Shown one piece after another: positions 36,376 to 44,507 of a stretch of 64,000 nucleotides of DNA; the stretch's first letter is position 1, and every line of letters starts with the position of its first letter. The stretch comes from Shimia sp. R9_2 (GTDB taxonomy: Bacteria > Pseudomonadota > Alphaproteobacteria > Rhodobacterales > Rhodobacteraceae), in NCBI RefSeq assembly GCF_017743735.1, contig NZ_JAGHRO010000007.1:124001-188000 (forward strand). Reading direction: 5' to 3'. The notes under the pieces are model-generated. The model worked only from the letters and a program-made list of their open reading frames with translations, was not told the DNA's origin and made no database searches. The position numbers were made by a program, and so were the translations under genes.

Positions 36376-36444
36376 GCGACGATACCAGGGAGGAGGAGAG
36401 GCATCGTCGCAGAATTGGAAAGCCTGAGGGAGGAGATGGCTTCC
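36376..36444 (-). ncRNA. Cuckoo/CcsR-like sRNA unit 1
   Basis: The first two-hairpin unit after the DUF1127 gene. Its 5' hairpin (36417-36444) has a GGAA...GCC stem with one bulge and the variant loop. Its 3' hairpin (36376-36410) has an 11-position stem with one mismatch and the standard loop. The 5' hairpin begins 9 nt after the DUF1127 stop, so this unit must be cut out of the shared transcript or overlap its end. By analogy with CcsR RNAs, the C-rich loops may pair with G-rich ribosome-binding sites. Confidence 0.85.
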
Positions 36445-36453
36445 CGAAACTAT

Positions 36454-36669
36454 TTAAGCGTCTTGGCTGGCATCGATGGCCAGACGACGGATCATGGAAC
36501 GGCTCAGACCGAGGTCGTTCAGTTCACGATCAGACAGCGCGCTCAACTCGTTATAAGTCTCGCGGTAAACGCGGTATTGGCGCAGGCGCTCTGCCAAGTT
36601 TGCGATAAAAGCCGAAAAGCCAGAAGCCTTAGGGGCTGCCACCGGGGCGCTGTTTGCTGCATATGCCAT
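36454..36669 (-). CDS. ccaF1: DUF1127 small protein (CcaF1-like)
   Basis: A 71-residue basic protein whose C-terminal half (YRETYNELSALSDRELNDLGLSRSMIRRLA) is the DUF1127 helix pair. The N-terminus is Ala/Pro-rich. In R. sphaeroides the DUF1127 protein CcaF1 is co-transcribed with the CcsR sRNAs, binds RNA and affects their processing; that the same holds here is inferred from the gene order. AAGAG precedes the ATG by about 9 nt. A second DUF1127 gene lies at 49632. Confidence 0.88.
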   Translation of the reverse strand: MAYAANSAPVAAPKASGFSAFIANLAERLRQYRVYRETYNELSALSDRELNDLGLSRSMIRRLAIDASQDA

Positions 36670-36714
36670 AATCGTTACTCTTGCGTTTGAGTGTGTTCGT
36701 TCGCTTGTGGAGTT

Positions 36715-36742
36715 TATATGGGAGCATGCTGCAGATGCACAA
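36715..36742 (-). promoter_or_regulatory. Candidate promoter of the DUF1127-sRNA transcript
   Basis: On the minus strand TTGTGC (36737-36742), 16 nt, then CATATA (36715-36720), about 45 bp before the DUF1127 start. The -10 sits in CCCATATAA, which also resembles the CCAT-type -10 of RpoH promoters; stress-sigma control is known for the R. sphaeroides locus. Assignment is tentative. Confidence 0.4.
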
Positions 36743-36913
36743 TAGACAGGTCCGCAATGCAGTTATGCGCGGACGGAATATCAGACGCCACGTCACGAAC
36801 CGCCGCACAAGAATTGTGCAAATCGCCGAAAACCTTGAAGAAATATGAAGGTTTTACTACATGATCAAAATCATAAGTGCCTGCATTGTGCACTTGCAGC
36901 ATAGGAGTTCAGC

Positions 36914-37990
36914 ATGCCAGTGACCAAAGCAGATGTGCAGGCCGTATTGTCAAAAATTGCCTTACCGGACGGGAGCGATCTGGTGTCGCGCGATTTTTTG
37001 CGGGCCCTTGTGATTGACGGTGAGTCGGTGCGTTTTGTTCTTGAAGCGCCCAACGCAGATATAGCACGGATGATGGAACCGTTGCGCAAAGCCGCGGAAG
37101 CGTCCGTTGCACAGCTGCCCGGCGTGTCGCAAGTGCAGGTGGCGCTGACCGCGCATGAGGCCTCCCCTGCCCCAAAACAAGCCGCACCGAATCTCAAGAT
37201 CGGGGGGCACCCCAAACCACAGGCGGGTCCGATGAAAGTGGCCGGTGTGAAGCGCATTCTGGCGGTGGGGTCCGGCAAGGGCGGCGTGGGCAAATCCACC
37301 GTCTCCTCCAACCTCGCCGTGGCGCTGGCCAAACAGGGGCGCAAGGTGGGCTTGCTGGATGCAGATATCTACGGCCCAAGCCAGCCCCGTATGATGGGGG
37401 TCAACAAACGCCCGGCCAGCCCGGACGGGAAGACCATTATTCCCCTGCACGCCCATGGGGTTACCATCATGTCGCTCGGCTTTATGCTGGAGGAAGACAA
37501 ACCCGTGGTCTGGCGCGGGCCGATGTTGATGGGCGCGCTGCAGCAGATGCTGACACAGGTGCAATGGGGCGAGCTGGATGTGCTGATCGTGGATCTGCCG
37601 CCGGGCACTGGGGATGTGCAGCTGACGCTGTGCCAGAAAACTGAACTGACCGGTGCCATTGTGGTGAGCACGCCGCAGGATGTCGCCCTGTTGGACGCGC
37701 GCAAGGCGCTTGGCATGTTTGATCAATTGAAGACGCCGGTGCTGGGACTCATTGAAAACATGAGCCTTTTCCACTGTCCGAACTGTGGGCATGAGGCCCA
37801 TATCTTTGGCCATGGTGGTGTGGCCGCAGAGGCGGAGAAACTGGGTGTGCCGCTGCTGGGCGCGCTGCCGATTGATCTGGACACCCGGTTGGCCGGAGAC
37901 GGTGGCACCCCGATTGCGGCCGGGGAAAGCGATATGGCCAAGGCCTATGGTCAGATCGCAGAGGGCCTTGTGAAAGGTGGGATGGCCTGA
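36914..37990 (+). CDS. mrp: Mrp/ApbC-family iron-sulfur cluster carrier ATPase
   Basis: A 358-residue protein. The N-terminal DUF59/MIP18-like domain spans about 1-80. After a Pro-rich linker, the deviant Walker A GSGKGGVGKST is at about 119-129, then LLDADIYGPSQPRMMG, VDLPPGTGDVQLT and the cluster-binding CPNC (about 287-290) in FHCPNCGHE. It carries Fe-S clusters to apoproteins in the cytoplasm. It is a single gene, divergent from the DUF1127-sRNA locus across 240 bp. Length is normal. Confidence 0.95.
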   Translation: MPVTKADVQAVLSKIALPDGSDLVSRDFLRALVIDGESVRFVLEAPNADIARMMEPLRKAAEASVAQLPGVSQVQVALTAHEASPAPKQAAPNLKIGGHPKPQAGPMKVAGVKRILAVGSGKGGVGKSTVSSNLAVALAKQGRKVGLLDADIYGPSQPRMMGVNKRPASPDGKTIIPLHAHGVTIMSLGFMLEEDKPVVWRGPMLMGALQQMLTQVQWGELDVLIVDLPPGTGDVQLTLCQKTELTGAIVVSTPQDVALLDARKALGMFDQLKTPVLGLIENMSLFHCPNCGHEAHIFGHGGVAAEAEKLGVPLLGALPIDLDTRLAGDGGTPIAAGESDMAKAYGQIAEGLVKGGMA

Positions 37991-38034
37991 GTCATCCCTA
38001 CCCCACACTAAGCCCCAAGACTCGGCCCACACGC

Positions 38035-38342
38035 TCAGCTCATGACCTCACCAATCATGATCTGGGGCTGCACATTGGTGAAATTCGGAATGTCCGCCAT
38101 CACCGGGCCGGCTGCGCCCATGGCGGCATCCATAGCCGCTTGATCTTCAAAGAGAATCGTCGCGATGGCGTGAAACGGGCTGGGCACATTGGGCCCACCT
38201 GCAAGCCCCTTGCTGGCCTGCGCGGAGACCATATGCGGCCCATATGCTCGCCAACCAGATCCAAATGTGTGCTGGCATAATATGCGTGGTCAAATGTGGT
38301 GCCTTCCCCAACCGGATAGAGCACCTGCAGTGAAACAGCCAT
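38035..38342 (-). pseudogene. EthD-family small protein with a frameshift
   Basis: Two frames together give one EthD-like protein of about 100 residues. The N-terminal part (38342 to about 38237) reads MAVSLQVLYPVGEGTTFDHA...GEHMG; the rest (about 38236-38035) reads HMVSAQASKGLAGGP...IGEVMS. Adding one base in the GGCC run near 38239 restores GEHMGPHMVSAQ. So there is a one-base deletion: either a true pseudogene or an assembly error. EthD-type ferredoxin-like dimers have unclear roles. Confidence 0.75.
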
Positions 38343-38580
38343 AACAACCTCCCAATGTTCAACTGTGTCGCCCCAGCCTAGCGTCTGCGCGCGACTCGGC
38401 GAGCGTCTTGTTGGGGCATTAACGTTTTGGGACGCGGCGGAAGGCGCAAAACATCAACGTCGGTATTGCGTCTGTATCGCGGCTGCATTGCGGAGGTGCA
38501 ATTTTTGACCCTTTGGAAAAACGCCCGCCTTAATGGCCCGCGCGCCGCAACGTGGTGCAGGGCAACGCGAATCGGGTCGA

Positions 38581-39090
38581 TCAGACGCTAGGATTTTGAG
38601 TGGCCACCGTGCGGGCCAGAAAATCGCTGAGCTCCGCATAAAGCGTCTTGCGCTCCTCCTCGGACAGGAAGCTGCCAATCTCCACCGTGCGGCCGTTGCC
38701 TGACAAAGTCACATAATGGGGCACGGGGCCGCCATGCACATGCATGTCGGCACGCGCCCAATAGACATTGCAGGACCACTCCTGCACCGCGCCACGGGCC
38801 GGTTTGTGGCTAAGCGAGAGCGTATCTGCGCGCAGCGACAGCGCCTCAAACACATCACCGTCCTTGTAGGACCTTTGCAAACCAAACCAGAGCGCGCCGA
38901 CCACCAGCAGGATGAAGGGCAGCAGGCCCCAGAACAGCACCGTGCCAATCAGCCCATAGAGGGGGATGGTGCCTGCGGTGAAGGCAAAGAGCACCATGGC
39001 CGCGAATCCCCGGCGCGGCAGGGAGCGGTGCGGCCAGAGGGTGAGCACCGGTTGATCGGGCGCGGCGGGGTCTGTCCAGCGGTGGGGCAT
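38581..39090 (-). CDS. DUF2244 membrane protein
   Basis: A 169-residue protein from ATG 39090; an earlier start at 39141 adds 17 unlikely residues. Two adjacent hydrophobic segments (about 31-50 and 53-73) are followed by a soluble beta-rich domain with W-C-N-V-Y-W and PHYVTLSGNGRTVEIGSFLSEEER, the DUF2244 pattern. DUF2244 genes often lie near cytochrome c oxidase genes, and ctaD is about 840 bp upstream on the same strand. Function unknown. Confidence 0.85.
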   Translation of the reverse strand: MPHRWTDPAAPDQPVLTLWPHRSLPRRGFAAMVLFAFTAGTIPLYGLIGTVLFWGLLPFILLVVGALWFGLQRSYKDGDVFEALSLRADTLSLSHKPARGAVQEWSCNVYWARADMHVHGGPVPHYVTLSGNGRTVEIGSFLSEEERKTLYAELSDFLARTVATQNPSV

Positions 39091-39204
39091 CAGCGGGGGC
39101 CTTTGGGTTGCAGGGGCCAGCCCCTCTTGCCCTGCGGGCAATTCACCCCGGGATATTGAGGGAATGAGAAGCTTGTGGTTGGGAGACTCATCGCGGGCGG
39201 GGTC

Positions 39205-39834
39205 TCACTTCATGCCTTTGCCGCAGGCCAGCAGGACATAGCGGCCCAGAACGGTGGGATCATTTGGGGTGTAACGCGCATGCGCGAATCCGGCACCTTC
39301 CAAAATTTCGAGGTATTCCGAGGGATCAAGGCTGCCGTGATAGACAGGCTCCCCCGCCACCCTGCCTGCGACCTCGCCTTCGCCGTGTCCCACTGTCAGC
39401 AACAGGTTGCCGCCCGGGCGGAGCAGAGAGAGCATCTTTGGGAGTGCCACGCGCTGTTCTTCCGGGCTGAGATGAAAGAAAGCGTCCCAGCTTAGGAGGA
39501 CGTCAAAGCCTTCTTCAAGCGTCAGCGCGCGCATGTCCATCACATGGAAGGTGGCCGCCGGCACATTGCTCTGAGCAAGGGTGATCATGGCGGGGCTTGC
39601 ATCAATGCCGGTGACACGATGGCCCAGCGCCACCAGATGCGCCGCAAGCGGGCGACCAGCGCCGCAGCCAAGATCCAGCACATCCGCCGGCTGGGGCAGG
39701 CCCGCCATGACCTTCGCCAGCCAATCGGCTTCGCGCAGGGACAGATCGCGCTGAGCATCCCAATGGGCGGCATTGCGGTCATAGACCGCGTGCATGTTGG
39801 CTTTGACGGTTGAGAGATCTTGGGGGCTGGGCAT
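39205..39834 (-). CDS. Class I SAM-dependent methyltransferase
   Basis: A 209-residue Rossmann-fold methyltransferase. Motif I VLDLGCGAGRPLAAHL is at about 51-66, the acidic motif II GIDASPAM at about 74-81, and the post-motifs FDVLLSWDAFFHL and LRPGGNLLLTVGHGEGE. The substrate is unknown. It lies downstream of ctaD behind a terminator, on the same strand. Confidence 0.88.
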   Translation of the reverse strand: MPSPQDLSTVKANMHAVYDRNAAHWDAQRDLSLREADWLAKVMAGLPQPADVLDLGCGAGRPLAAHLVALGHRVTGIDASPAMITLAQSNVPAATFHVMDMRALTLEEGFDVLLSWDAFFHLSPEEQRVALPKMLSLLRPGGNLLLTVGHGEGEVAGRVAGEPVYHGSLDPSEYLEILEGAGFAHARYTPNDPTVLGRYVLLACGKGMK

Positions 39835-39871
39835 CGCGGGGATCTGGTATGTATGGCGGCGCGGATAGAAA

Positions 39872-39899
39872 AGGCCCCGGAGCGGATGCGCCGGGGCCT
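39872..39899 (-). terminator. Intrinsic terminator of ctaD
   Basis: A 9-bp stem AGGCCCCGG / CCGGGGCCT (39891-39899 with 39872-39880), 10-nt loop, followed by TTTTC on the minus strand, about 30 nt after the ctaD stop. Confidence 0.85.
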
Positions 39900-39927
39900 C
39901 TTTGGTTAGGTCAGTGCCGACGCCATG

Positions 39928-41601
39928 TTAGTGGCTGTGGCCTTTGTCCCAGTCTTCCTGCTTTGGCAGGATTTCAAAGGTGTGCTCTGGCGGCGGGCTC
40001 GGGAGGGTCCATTCCAGAGTGTCTGCGTATTCGTTCCAGTAGTTGTTCTCGGTCACTTTCGCGCCGCGGAACAGGGAGTAGAACACCACACCGAAGAAGA
40101 ACAGGAAGGAGGCAAAGGACAGGAACGCGCCGTAGGAGCTGATCTTGTTCCAATATGCAAAGGCTTCCGGATAGTCGATGTAGCGACGTGGCATGCCCTG
40201 ACGCCCCAAGAAGTGCTGTGGGAAGAAGGTCAGGTTGGCGCCGATGAAGAACAGCCAAAAGTGCAGCTTGCCCGCCCATTCAGGGTACTGACGGCCGGTC
40301 ATTTTGCCGAAGTAGAAGTAAATCCCGGCAAAGATCGCAAAGACCGCACCCAAGCTCATCACGTAGTGGAAGTGCGCCACCACGTAGTAGGTGTCGTGGT
40401 AGTAGCGGTCCACCGAGGCCTGCGACAGCACGATGCCGGTCACGCCGCCCAGGGTGAAGAGGAAGAGGAAACCCAGCGCCCAGAGCATCGGGGTTTTGAA
40501 CTCGATTGAGCCGCCCCACATGGTCGCAATCCAGCTGAAGATCTTCACACCGGTTGGCACCGCGATCACCATGGTGGCGAGCATGAAGTAGGACTGCTGT
40601 GTCAGGGACATGCCCACGGTGTACATGTGGTGTGCCCAGACAACGAAGCCCAGCGCGCCGATGGCGATGATCGCCCAGACCATTGGCAGATAGCCAAAGA
40701 CCGGCTTACGCGAGAAGGTGGCAATCACGTGAGAGATAATGCCAAAGCCCGGCAGGATCACGATGTACACCTCCGGGTGGCCGAAGAACCACAGGATGTG
40801 CTGATAGAGGATCGGGTCGCCGCCGCCTGCTGGATCAAAGAAGGTGGTGCCGAAGTTCCGGTCGGTGAGCAGCATGGTGATTGCGCCTGCCAGAACCGGC
40901 AGCGCCAGAAGGATCAGCCATGCGGTGACAAAGATCGACCAGCTGAACAGCGGCACTTTGAAGAGCGTCATGCCCGGGGCACGCATGTTCAGGAAGGTGG
41001 TGATCATGTTGATCGCACCGAGGATCGAGGAGGCACCAGAGACGTGCACCGCGAAGATCGCGAGGTCCATGGACATGCCGCCTTCGCCGGTGGAGAGCGG
41101 TGGATAGAGCACCCAGCCCACACCGGAGCCAAGCTGGTCATTGCCGCCCGGGGCCAGCATGGAGGCCACACCCAGCGATGTGCCGGCCACATAGAGCCAG
41201 AAGCTGAGGTTGTTCATGCGCGGGAAGGCCATATCCGGTGCACCGATCTGCAGCGGCATGAAGTAGTTGCCAAAGCCGCCAAACAGCGCCGGAATCACCA
41301 CGAAGAACATCATCAGGACGCCGTGGTAGGTGATCAGCACGTTCCAGAGGTGGCCGTTTGGTGTACAGGGTCCGTCTCCTCCTCCAAGGAAACGTGCGCC
41401 TTCCAGACACATATACTGTACGCCGGGCTCCATGAGCTCCATGCGCATCAGAACGGTGAAGAAGACCGCGATAAAGCCGGCCAGCGCCGAAACGATCAGA
41501 TAAAGCAGACCAATGTCTTTGTGGTTGGTGGACATGAACCACCGGGTAAAGAACCCTCTATCGTCATGGTGCTCGTGGCCTTGTAGGGCTGCGTCTGCCA
41601 T
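39928..41601 (-). CDS. ctaD: Cytochrome c oxidase (aa3) subunit I
   Basis: A 557-residue integral membrane protein with about 12 helices, the catalytic subunit reducing O2 to water and pumping protons. The heme and CuB ligands are visible: His in [11 protein letters not shown], the GHPEVYI motif with its cross-linked Tyr, HHMYTVG, and [12 protein letters not shown]. The N-terminus ([21 protein letters not shown]) is typical of Rhodobacter-type CtaD. An AGGAGGAG box precedes the ATG. Subunits II and III are not in the window; a solitary ctaD locus is usual in Rhodobacter. Confidence 0.97.
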   Translation of the reverse strand: MADAALQGHEHHDDRGFFTRWFMSTNHKDIGLLYLIVSALAGFIAVFFTVLMRMELMEPGVQYMCLEGARFLGGGDGPCTPNGHLWNVLITYHGVLMMFFVVIPALFGGFGNYFMPLQIGAPDMAFPRMNNLSFWLYVAGTSLGVASMLAPGGNDQLGSGVGWVLYPPLSTGEGGMSMDLAIFAVHVSGASSILGAINMITTFLNMRAPGMTLFKVPLFSWSIFVTAWLILLALPVLAGAITMLLTDRNFGTTFFDPAGGGDPILYQHILWFFGHPEVYIVILPGFGIISHVIATFSRKPVFGYLPMVWAIIAIGALGFVVWAHHMYTVGMSLTQQSYFMLATMVIAVPTGVKIFSWIATMWGGSIEFKTPMLWALGFLFLFTLGGVTGIVLSQASVDRYYHDTYYVVAHFHYVMSLGAVFAIFAGIYFYFGKMTGRQYPEWAGKLHFWLFFIGANLTFFPQHFLGRQGMPRRYIDYPEAFAYWNKISSYGAFLSFASFLFFFGVVFYSLFRGAKVTENNYWNEYADTLEWTLPSPPPEHTFEILPKQEDWDKGHSH

Positions 41602-41700
41602 GCCGCTCCTCCTGTTGTATTATTAGAGTGTGCGGAATCTCGCTGAAACCGCCGTCACCGCAGTTGTAGAACCCCGCAGGCGGTGTCGCAACTTTCCTAT

Positions 41701-41714
41701 TTGACATAGATCAA
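41701..41714. promoter_or_regulatory. Putative FnrL/CRP-FNR box
   Basis: TTGAC-ATAG-ATCAA is a one-mismatch fit to TTGAT-N4-ATCAA. It lies 100 bp upstream of ctaD (minus) and 143 bp upstream of the PEP-mutase-like gene (plus). Oxygen control of ctaD by an FNR-type protein is plausible but inferred. Confidence 0.5.
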
Positions 41715-41856
41715 AATAAATTGTCGCACCCTAGCCCGGCGATCCGGCGGCAAAATTCCGGTCTGGTCCAAGAAAACAGTGGTTTTTGAGGCGCGCTGCG
41801 CGAAGACTGGCACAATCAAAAGACGACAAAAACGCTTTGCAAGCGGGGACCGCGCC

Positions 41857-42699
41857 ATGACACGTGCCGAGAAATTTTCCAAGTTTTGCCAATTACATAG
41901 CCGCGAAGGTGCCTTTGTGATGCCCAATCCATGGGATGCGGGCACGGCGCGGCTGTTTGCGGATGTGGGTTTTGAGGCGCTGGCGACCACCAGTGCGGGC
42001 TGCGCGGTGTCGGCCGGATTGCGCGATGGCACCGCCGCAGTCACGCGGGCGCGGCTTTTGCAGAACGCGCGCGAGATTGTGGCGGCAACCGCGTTGCCGG
42101 TCTCTGCTGATCTGGAGGATGGATTCGGCCTCACGCCCGAGACCTGTGCGGAGACCATAGAGATGGCCGTTGAGGTGGGGCTCGTGGGAGGCTCGATTGA
42201 GGATGCGACCGGCGGGCCGGAGGGCGGCGTGCATGAGATCGCGCTGGCGGCAGAGCGGGTGCGCGCGGCGGCAGAGGCGGCCAAGGGGCGGCACTTCCTG
42301 CTGACCGGTCGAGCAGAGAATTACCTATGGGGCCGTCCCGACCTCAAAGATACGATTGCGCGGCTGCAGGCCTATGAGGAGGCCGGTGCGGATGTGCTGT
42401 ATGCGCCGGGGTTGCCGGATCTGGAGGCGATCCGCACGGTTTGCGCCGAGGTGGGCAAGCCTGTAAATGTGGTCATGGGGCTGCGCCCGCCGTTTTATTC
42501 GGTGCAGGATCTGGCGGAGGCGGGGGTGAAGCGGATCAGCGTGGGCGGCTCGCTGGTGCGGCTGGCGTATGAGACCTTGCAGAAAGCCACGGCAGAGATT
42601 TTGCGCACGGGACGGTTTGATTATGCAGAGGGTTTGATGCCGGGGGCGGAGTTGATGGGCCTCATGCGGGATGCGCCGCTTGAGCAGCGGGACGGGTAA
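41857..42699 (+). CDS. Isocitrate lyase/PEP mutase superfamily protein
   Basis: A 280-residue TIM-barrel enzyme from ATG 41857 (MTRAEKFSKF); the earlier start adds an Arg/Lys-rich, family-unlike stretch. The motifs NPWDAGTARLF, TTSAGCAVSAG, VSADLEDGFG (Mg-binding acidic residues) and GGSIEDATGG match the superfamily. The KKCGH-type isocitrate lyase motif is absent, so it is more like the 2,3-dimethylmalate or phosphonopyruvate lyase branch. The substrate is unknown. It stands alone, divergent from ctaD. Confidence 0.85.
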   Translation: MTRAEKFSKFCQLHSREGAFVMPNPWDAGTARLFADVGFEALATTSAGCAVSAGLRDGTAAVTRARLLQNAREIVAATALPVSADLEDGFGLTPETCAETIEMAVEVGLVGGSIEDATGGPEGGVHEIALAAERVRAAAEAAKGRHFLLTGRAENYLWGRPDLKDTIARLQAYEEAGADVLYAPGLPDLEAIRTVCAEVGKPVNVVMGLRPPFYSVQDLAEAGVKRISVGGSLVRLAYETLQKATAEILRTGRFDYAEGLMPGAELMGLMRDAPLEQRDG

Positions 42700-42735
42700 G
42701 CGCAGGCACGAAGCCCCTGCCCACCCACCCCATGG

Positions 42736-43635
42736 TCAGCGCCGTTTGGAAAAACTGCTGTCAGCCTTGCCCTTGTGGCAACGTGGAATGGCAGGGAAGG
42801 TCTCGGTCAGGAAATAGGCGTAGGTGCCGTTTGGATATTCCGCCGTTTTGACAACAGCACCGTTGCATTCATCCAGACCGCCGGCGCCTGCGACATAGGT
42901 GTAGTCCTGCACAAAGGTGCCGTCATGTTTGCCACCGGGACCGCCTGATCGGGCGCCGGATTTGAGACGATAAGAGCTTGTCATCTCGACCACTTTTCCG
43001 TTCACGGGTGCGGTGATCGCATAGATCGGAAAGCCGTCAGCCGCATAGCCGATCAGCGGGGACGCGGCTTTGGAAGACCAGCCAAGGCTCTGCAAAAGGC
43101 CAATTGGCAAGCCGTGATAGTGGTACGCCCCTGTGGGCTGCACATGCGCGTAGTTGGCATCCAGACCAAGGGGCACCGCGCCGCCCAATGCCTCATATTG
43201 CCAGCCGGAGCGGCGGTTGCCCTGCCAGAACTCGGCGGCGCCGGGATCAAATGGCACGCCATTCACTGCGACGCCAAACAGGTTCCTCTCGTTGTAGGTG
43301 GCGCGGGAGCTGGCTTTGGGGGCCAAGGACACCGTGAAGCGATAGTTTTGTGCCCTGATGCTGTGCGGATTGCCGCGATTGGGGAAGCGGCCAACCTTAT
43401 GCGCCGGTATGCCATTGGCAGCGATCACACGGCGGTTTCCCTCGGTGATGATCGAGATTTGATTGCGCCCAGCAGATTGATTGGCCCGCGCCAGAGACAG
43501 CGGCTCTGTGCTTGTTGCGGTATGTTTGCGCATTGGCGGGCGGCCCTGCGCTTCGCAATATGCAGCGCCGCCGATAAAAATGGTCATGGCCAACAAAGCC
43601 ATCTTTAGATTCTCAAGTTGCGTTGGTCTGACCAT
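42736..43635 (-). CDS. YHYH-domain secreted protein
   Basis: A 299-residue protein from ATG 43635; the longer frame overlaps the upstream gene. Residues about 7-30 are a signal peptide. The hallmark YHYHGLP lies near residue 175, with a DGFPIYA motif and paired cysteines later, as in bacterial YHYH proteins of unknown function that occur near copper or metal genes. The upstream gene begins with an AHEGHG-rich mature protein, so the pair may handle a metal in the periplasm. The two genes are 29 nt apart on one strand. Confidence 0.8.
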   Translation of the reverse strand: MVRPTQLENLKMALLAMTIFIGGAAYCEAQGRPPMRKHTATSTEPLSLARANQSAGRNQISIITEGNRRVIAANGIPAHKVGRFPNRGNPHSIRAQNYRFTVSLAPKASSRATYNERNLFGVAVNGVPFDPGAAEFWQGNRRSGWQYEALGGAVPLGLDANYAHVQPTGAYHYHGLPIGLLQSLGWSSKAASPLIGYAADGFPIYAITAPVNGKVVEMTSSYRLKSGARSGGPGGKHDGTFVQDYTYVAGAGGLDECNGAVVKTAEYPNGTYAYFLTETFPAIPRCHKGKADSSFSKRR

Positions 43636-43664
43636 GCCGATGCCCTTTGTTCCTGTGGTGCGAT

Positions 43665-44015
43665 TTAGAGTTTCACCACCACCGGCCCATGTCCTGCGTC
43701 GCCAAAATCCAGCATCAAAGTAAAAATGCCCGGAACGGGACCGGAGAACTGCAACGCAAGCGGCATATCTTCCAAAGCCCCTGACGGTATTTGGGCCCAA
43801 TAGGCGTTGAGCACTTCTGCGCCCTCAACACTTATGTCTTTCAGCATTGCGGTGTGGGTGCCCTTGTTCAGCATTGTCAGCAGGAGATGTACGGTATTGT
43901 CGCGACGTTTAATGACTTCGACACTGACAGATACCTGAGATGCGCCATGACCTTCATGTGCGAAGGCAAATCCTGGCGTGGCCAAAAGGCCCAAGATAAA
44001 ATTACGTTTCTTCAT
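43665..44015 (-). CDS. Small periplasmic His-rich protein (PCu(A)C-like shape)
   Basis: A 116-residue protein with signal peptide MKKRNFILGLLATPGFAFA and a mature N-terminus HEGHG. The rest is beta-rich (VEVIKRRDNTVHLLLTMLNKGTHTAMLKDISVEGAEV...), recalling the cupredoxin-like PCu(A)C copper chaperones, but the H(M)X10MX21HXM copper motif is not complete. It is the first gene of a pair with the YHYH protein. Metal binding is a suggestion only. Confidence 0.65.
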   Translation of the reverse strand: MKKRNFILGLLATPGFAFAHEGHGASQVSVSVEVIKRRDNTVHLLLTMLNKGTHTAMLKDISVEGAEVLNAYWAQIPSGALEDMPLALQFSGPVPGIFTLMLDFGDAGHGPVVVKL

Positions 44016-44166
44016 AGGTTAACTGTGTGCCGACCGGAGGTGGAATTTTAAACTGAAACGTCGTGGGATTTGGATTCCGTCGCGAAAATGAACTTTTTTT
44101 GTCACAGGTGCATTTTCCACTTGCAGCCTTCGGTGAGTCTTTATATTCCACGCCTCACCCAAGGAT

Positions 44167-44241
44167 GCGGGCGTAGCTCAGGGGTAGAGCATAACCTTGC
44201 CAAGGTTAGGGTCGTGAGTTCGAATCTCATCGCCCGCTCCA
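44167..44241 (+). tRNA. tRNA-Gly (anticodon GCC), copy 1
   Basis: A 75-nt tRNA including CCA. The acceptor is GCGGGCG / CGCCCGC, the anticodon loop CTTGCCAAG gives GCC, and the T-arm is GTGAG-TTCGAAT-CTCAT. Confidence 0.96.
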
Positions 44242-44267
44242 ATTTCTCCCAATCGGGAGTGCTGAAG

Positions 44268-44293
44268 AAGGCGCGGATTTATCCGCGCCTTTT
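44268..44293 (+). terminator. Intrinsic terminator after tRNA-Gly copy 1
   Basis: A 10-bp stem AAGGCGCGGA / TCCGCGCCTT with a 4-nt loop, followed by TTC. Confidence 0.75.
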
Positions 44294-44420
44294 CGCGTTT
44301 CCGGGTCAAATTTTCGCAAAATCACCGCCTGAAAAATTATCTGCGCCGCGGCGCATTTTTCTCACTTTTTGCTCTTGCAGTCCCCCGGTGGGATCGCTAA
44401 ATCACGGCCATCCAAACGGT

Positions 44421-44495
44421 GCGGGCGTAGCTCAGGGGTAGAGCATAACCTTGCCAAGGTTAGGGTCGGGCGTTCGAATCGCCTCGCCCGCTCCA
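44421..44495 (+). tRNA. tRNA-Gly (anticodon GCC), copy 2
   Basis: Same as copy 1 apart from the T-stem, GGGCG-TTCGAAT-CGCCT. CCA is encoded. A leader of about 180 bp separates the two genes. Confidence 0.96.
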
Positions 44496-44507
44496 ATTGG
44501 ACAGCCA

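Larger units (their letters stand above)
36049..36444 (-). repeat. Array of eight hairpins with CUCCUCCC loops (cuckoo/CcsR-type)
   Basis: Eight stem-loops occur in 396 bp. Seven have the identical 13-nt loop AGGGAGGAGGAGA on the plus strand (loops at 36060-72, 36102-14, 36168-80, 36211-23, 36279-91, 36320-32, 36387-99); the eighth (36425-37) keeps GGGAGGAG. Read on the minus strand each loop contains CUCCUCCC. Stem sequences differ from hairpin to hairpin while pairing is kept, so selection acts on a displayed loop. The array lies directly 3' of a DUF1127 gene on the minus strand, as at the ccaF1-CcsR locus of Rhodobacter sphaeroides. Confidence 0.92.

Noticed and set aside
36049-36444. The regularly spaced GGGAGGAGGAG motif first looked like a CRISPR or a chain of ribosome-binding sites.
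   Set aside because: Each motif is the loop of its own hairpin with unrelated stems, spacing is uneven, and no start codons or cas genes are linked.
36962-38032. 356-codon minus-strand ORF over the Mrp gene.
   Set aside because: It is antisense to an intact Mrp ATPase and is His/Gln-rich without a recognisable fold.
40627-41586. 319-codon plus-strand ORF over ctaD.
   Set aside because: It is antisense to ctaD and strongly charged, as expected for the complement of membrane helices.
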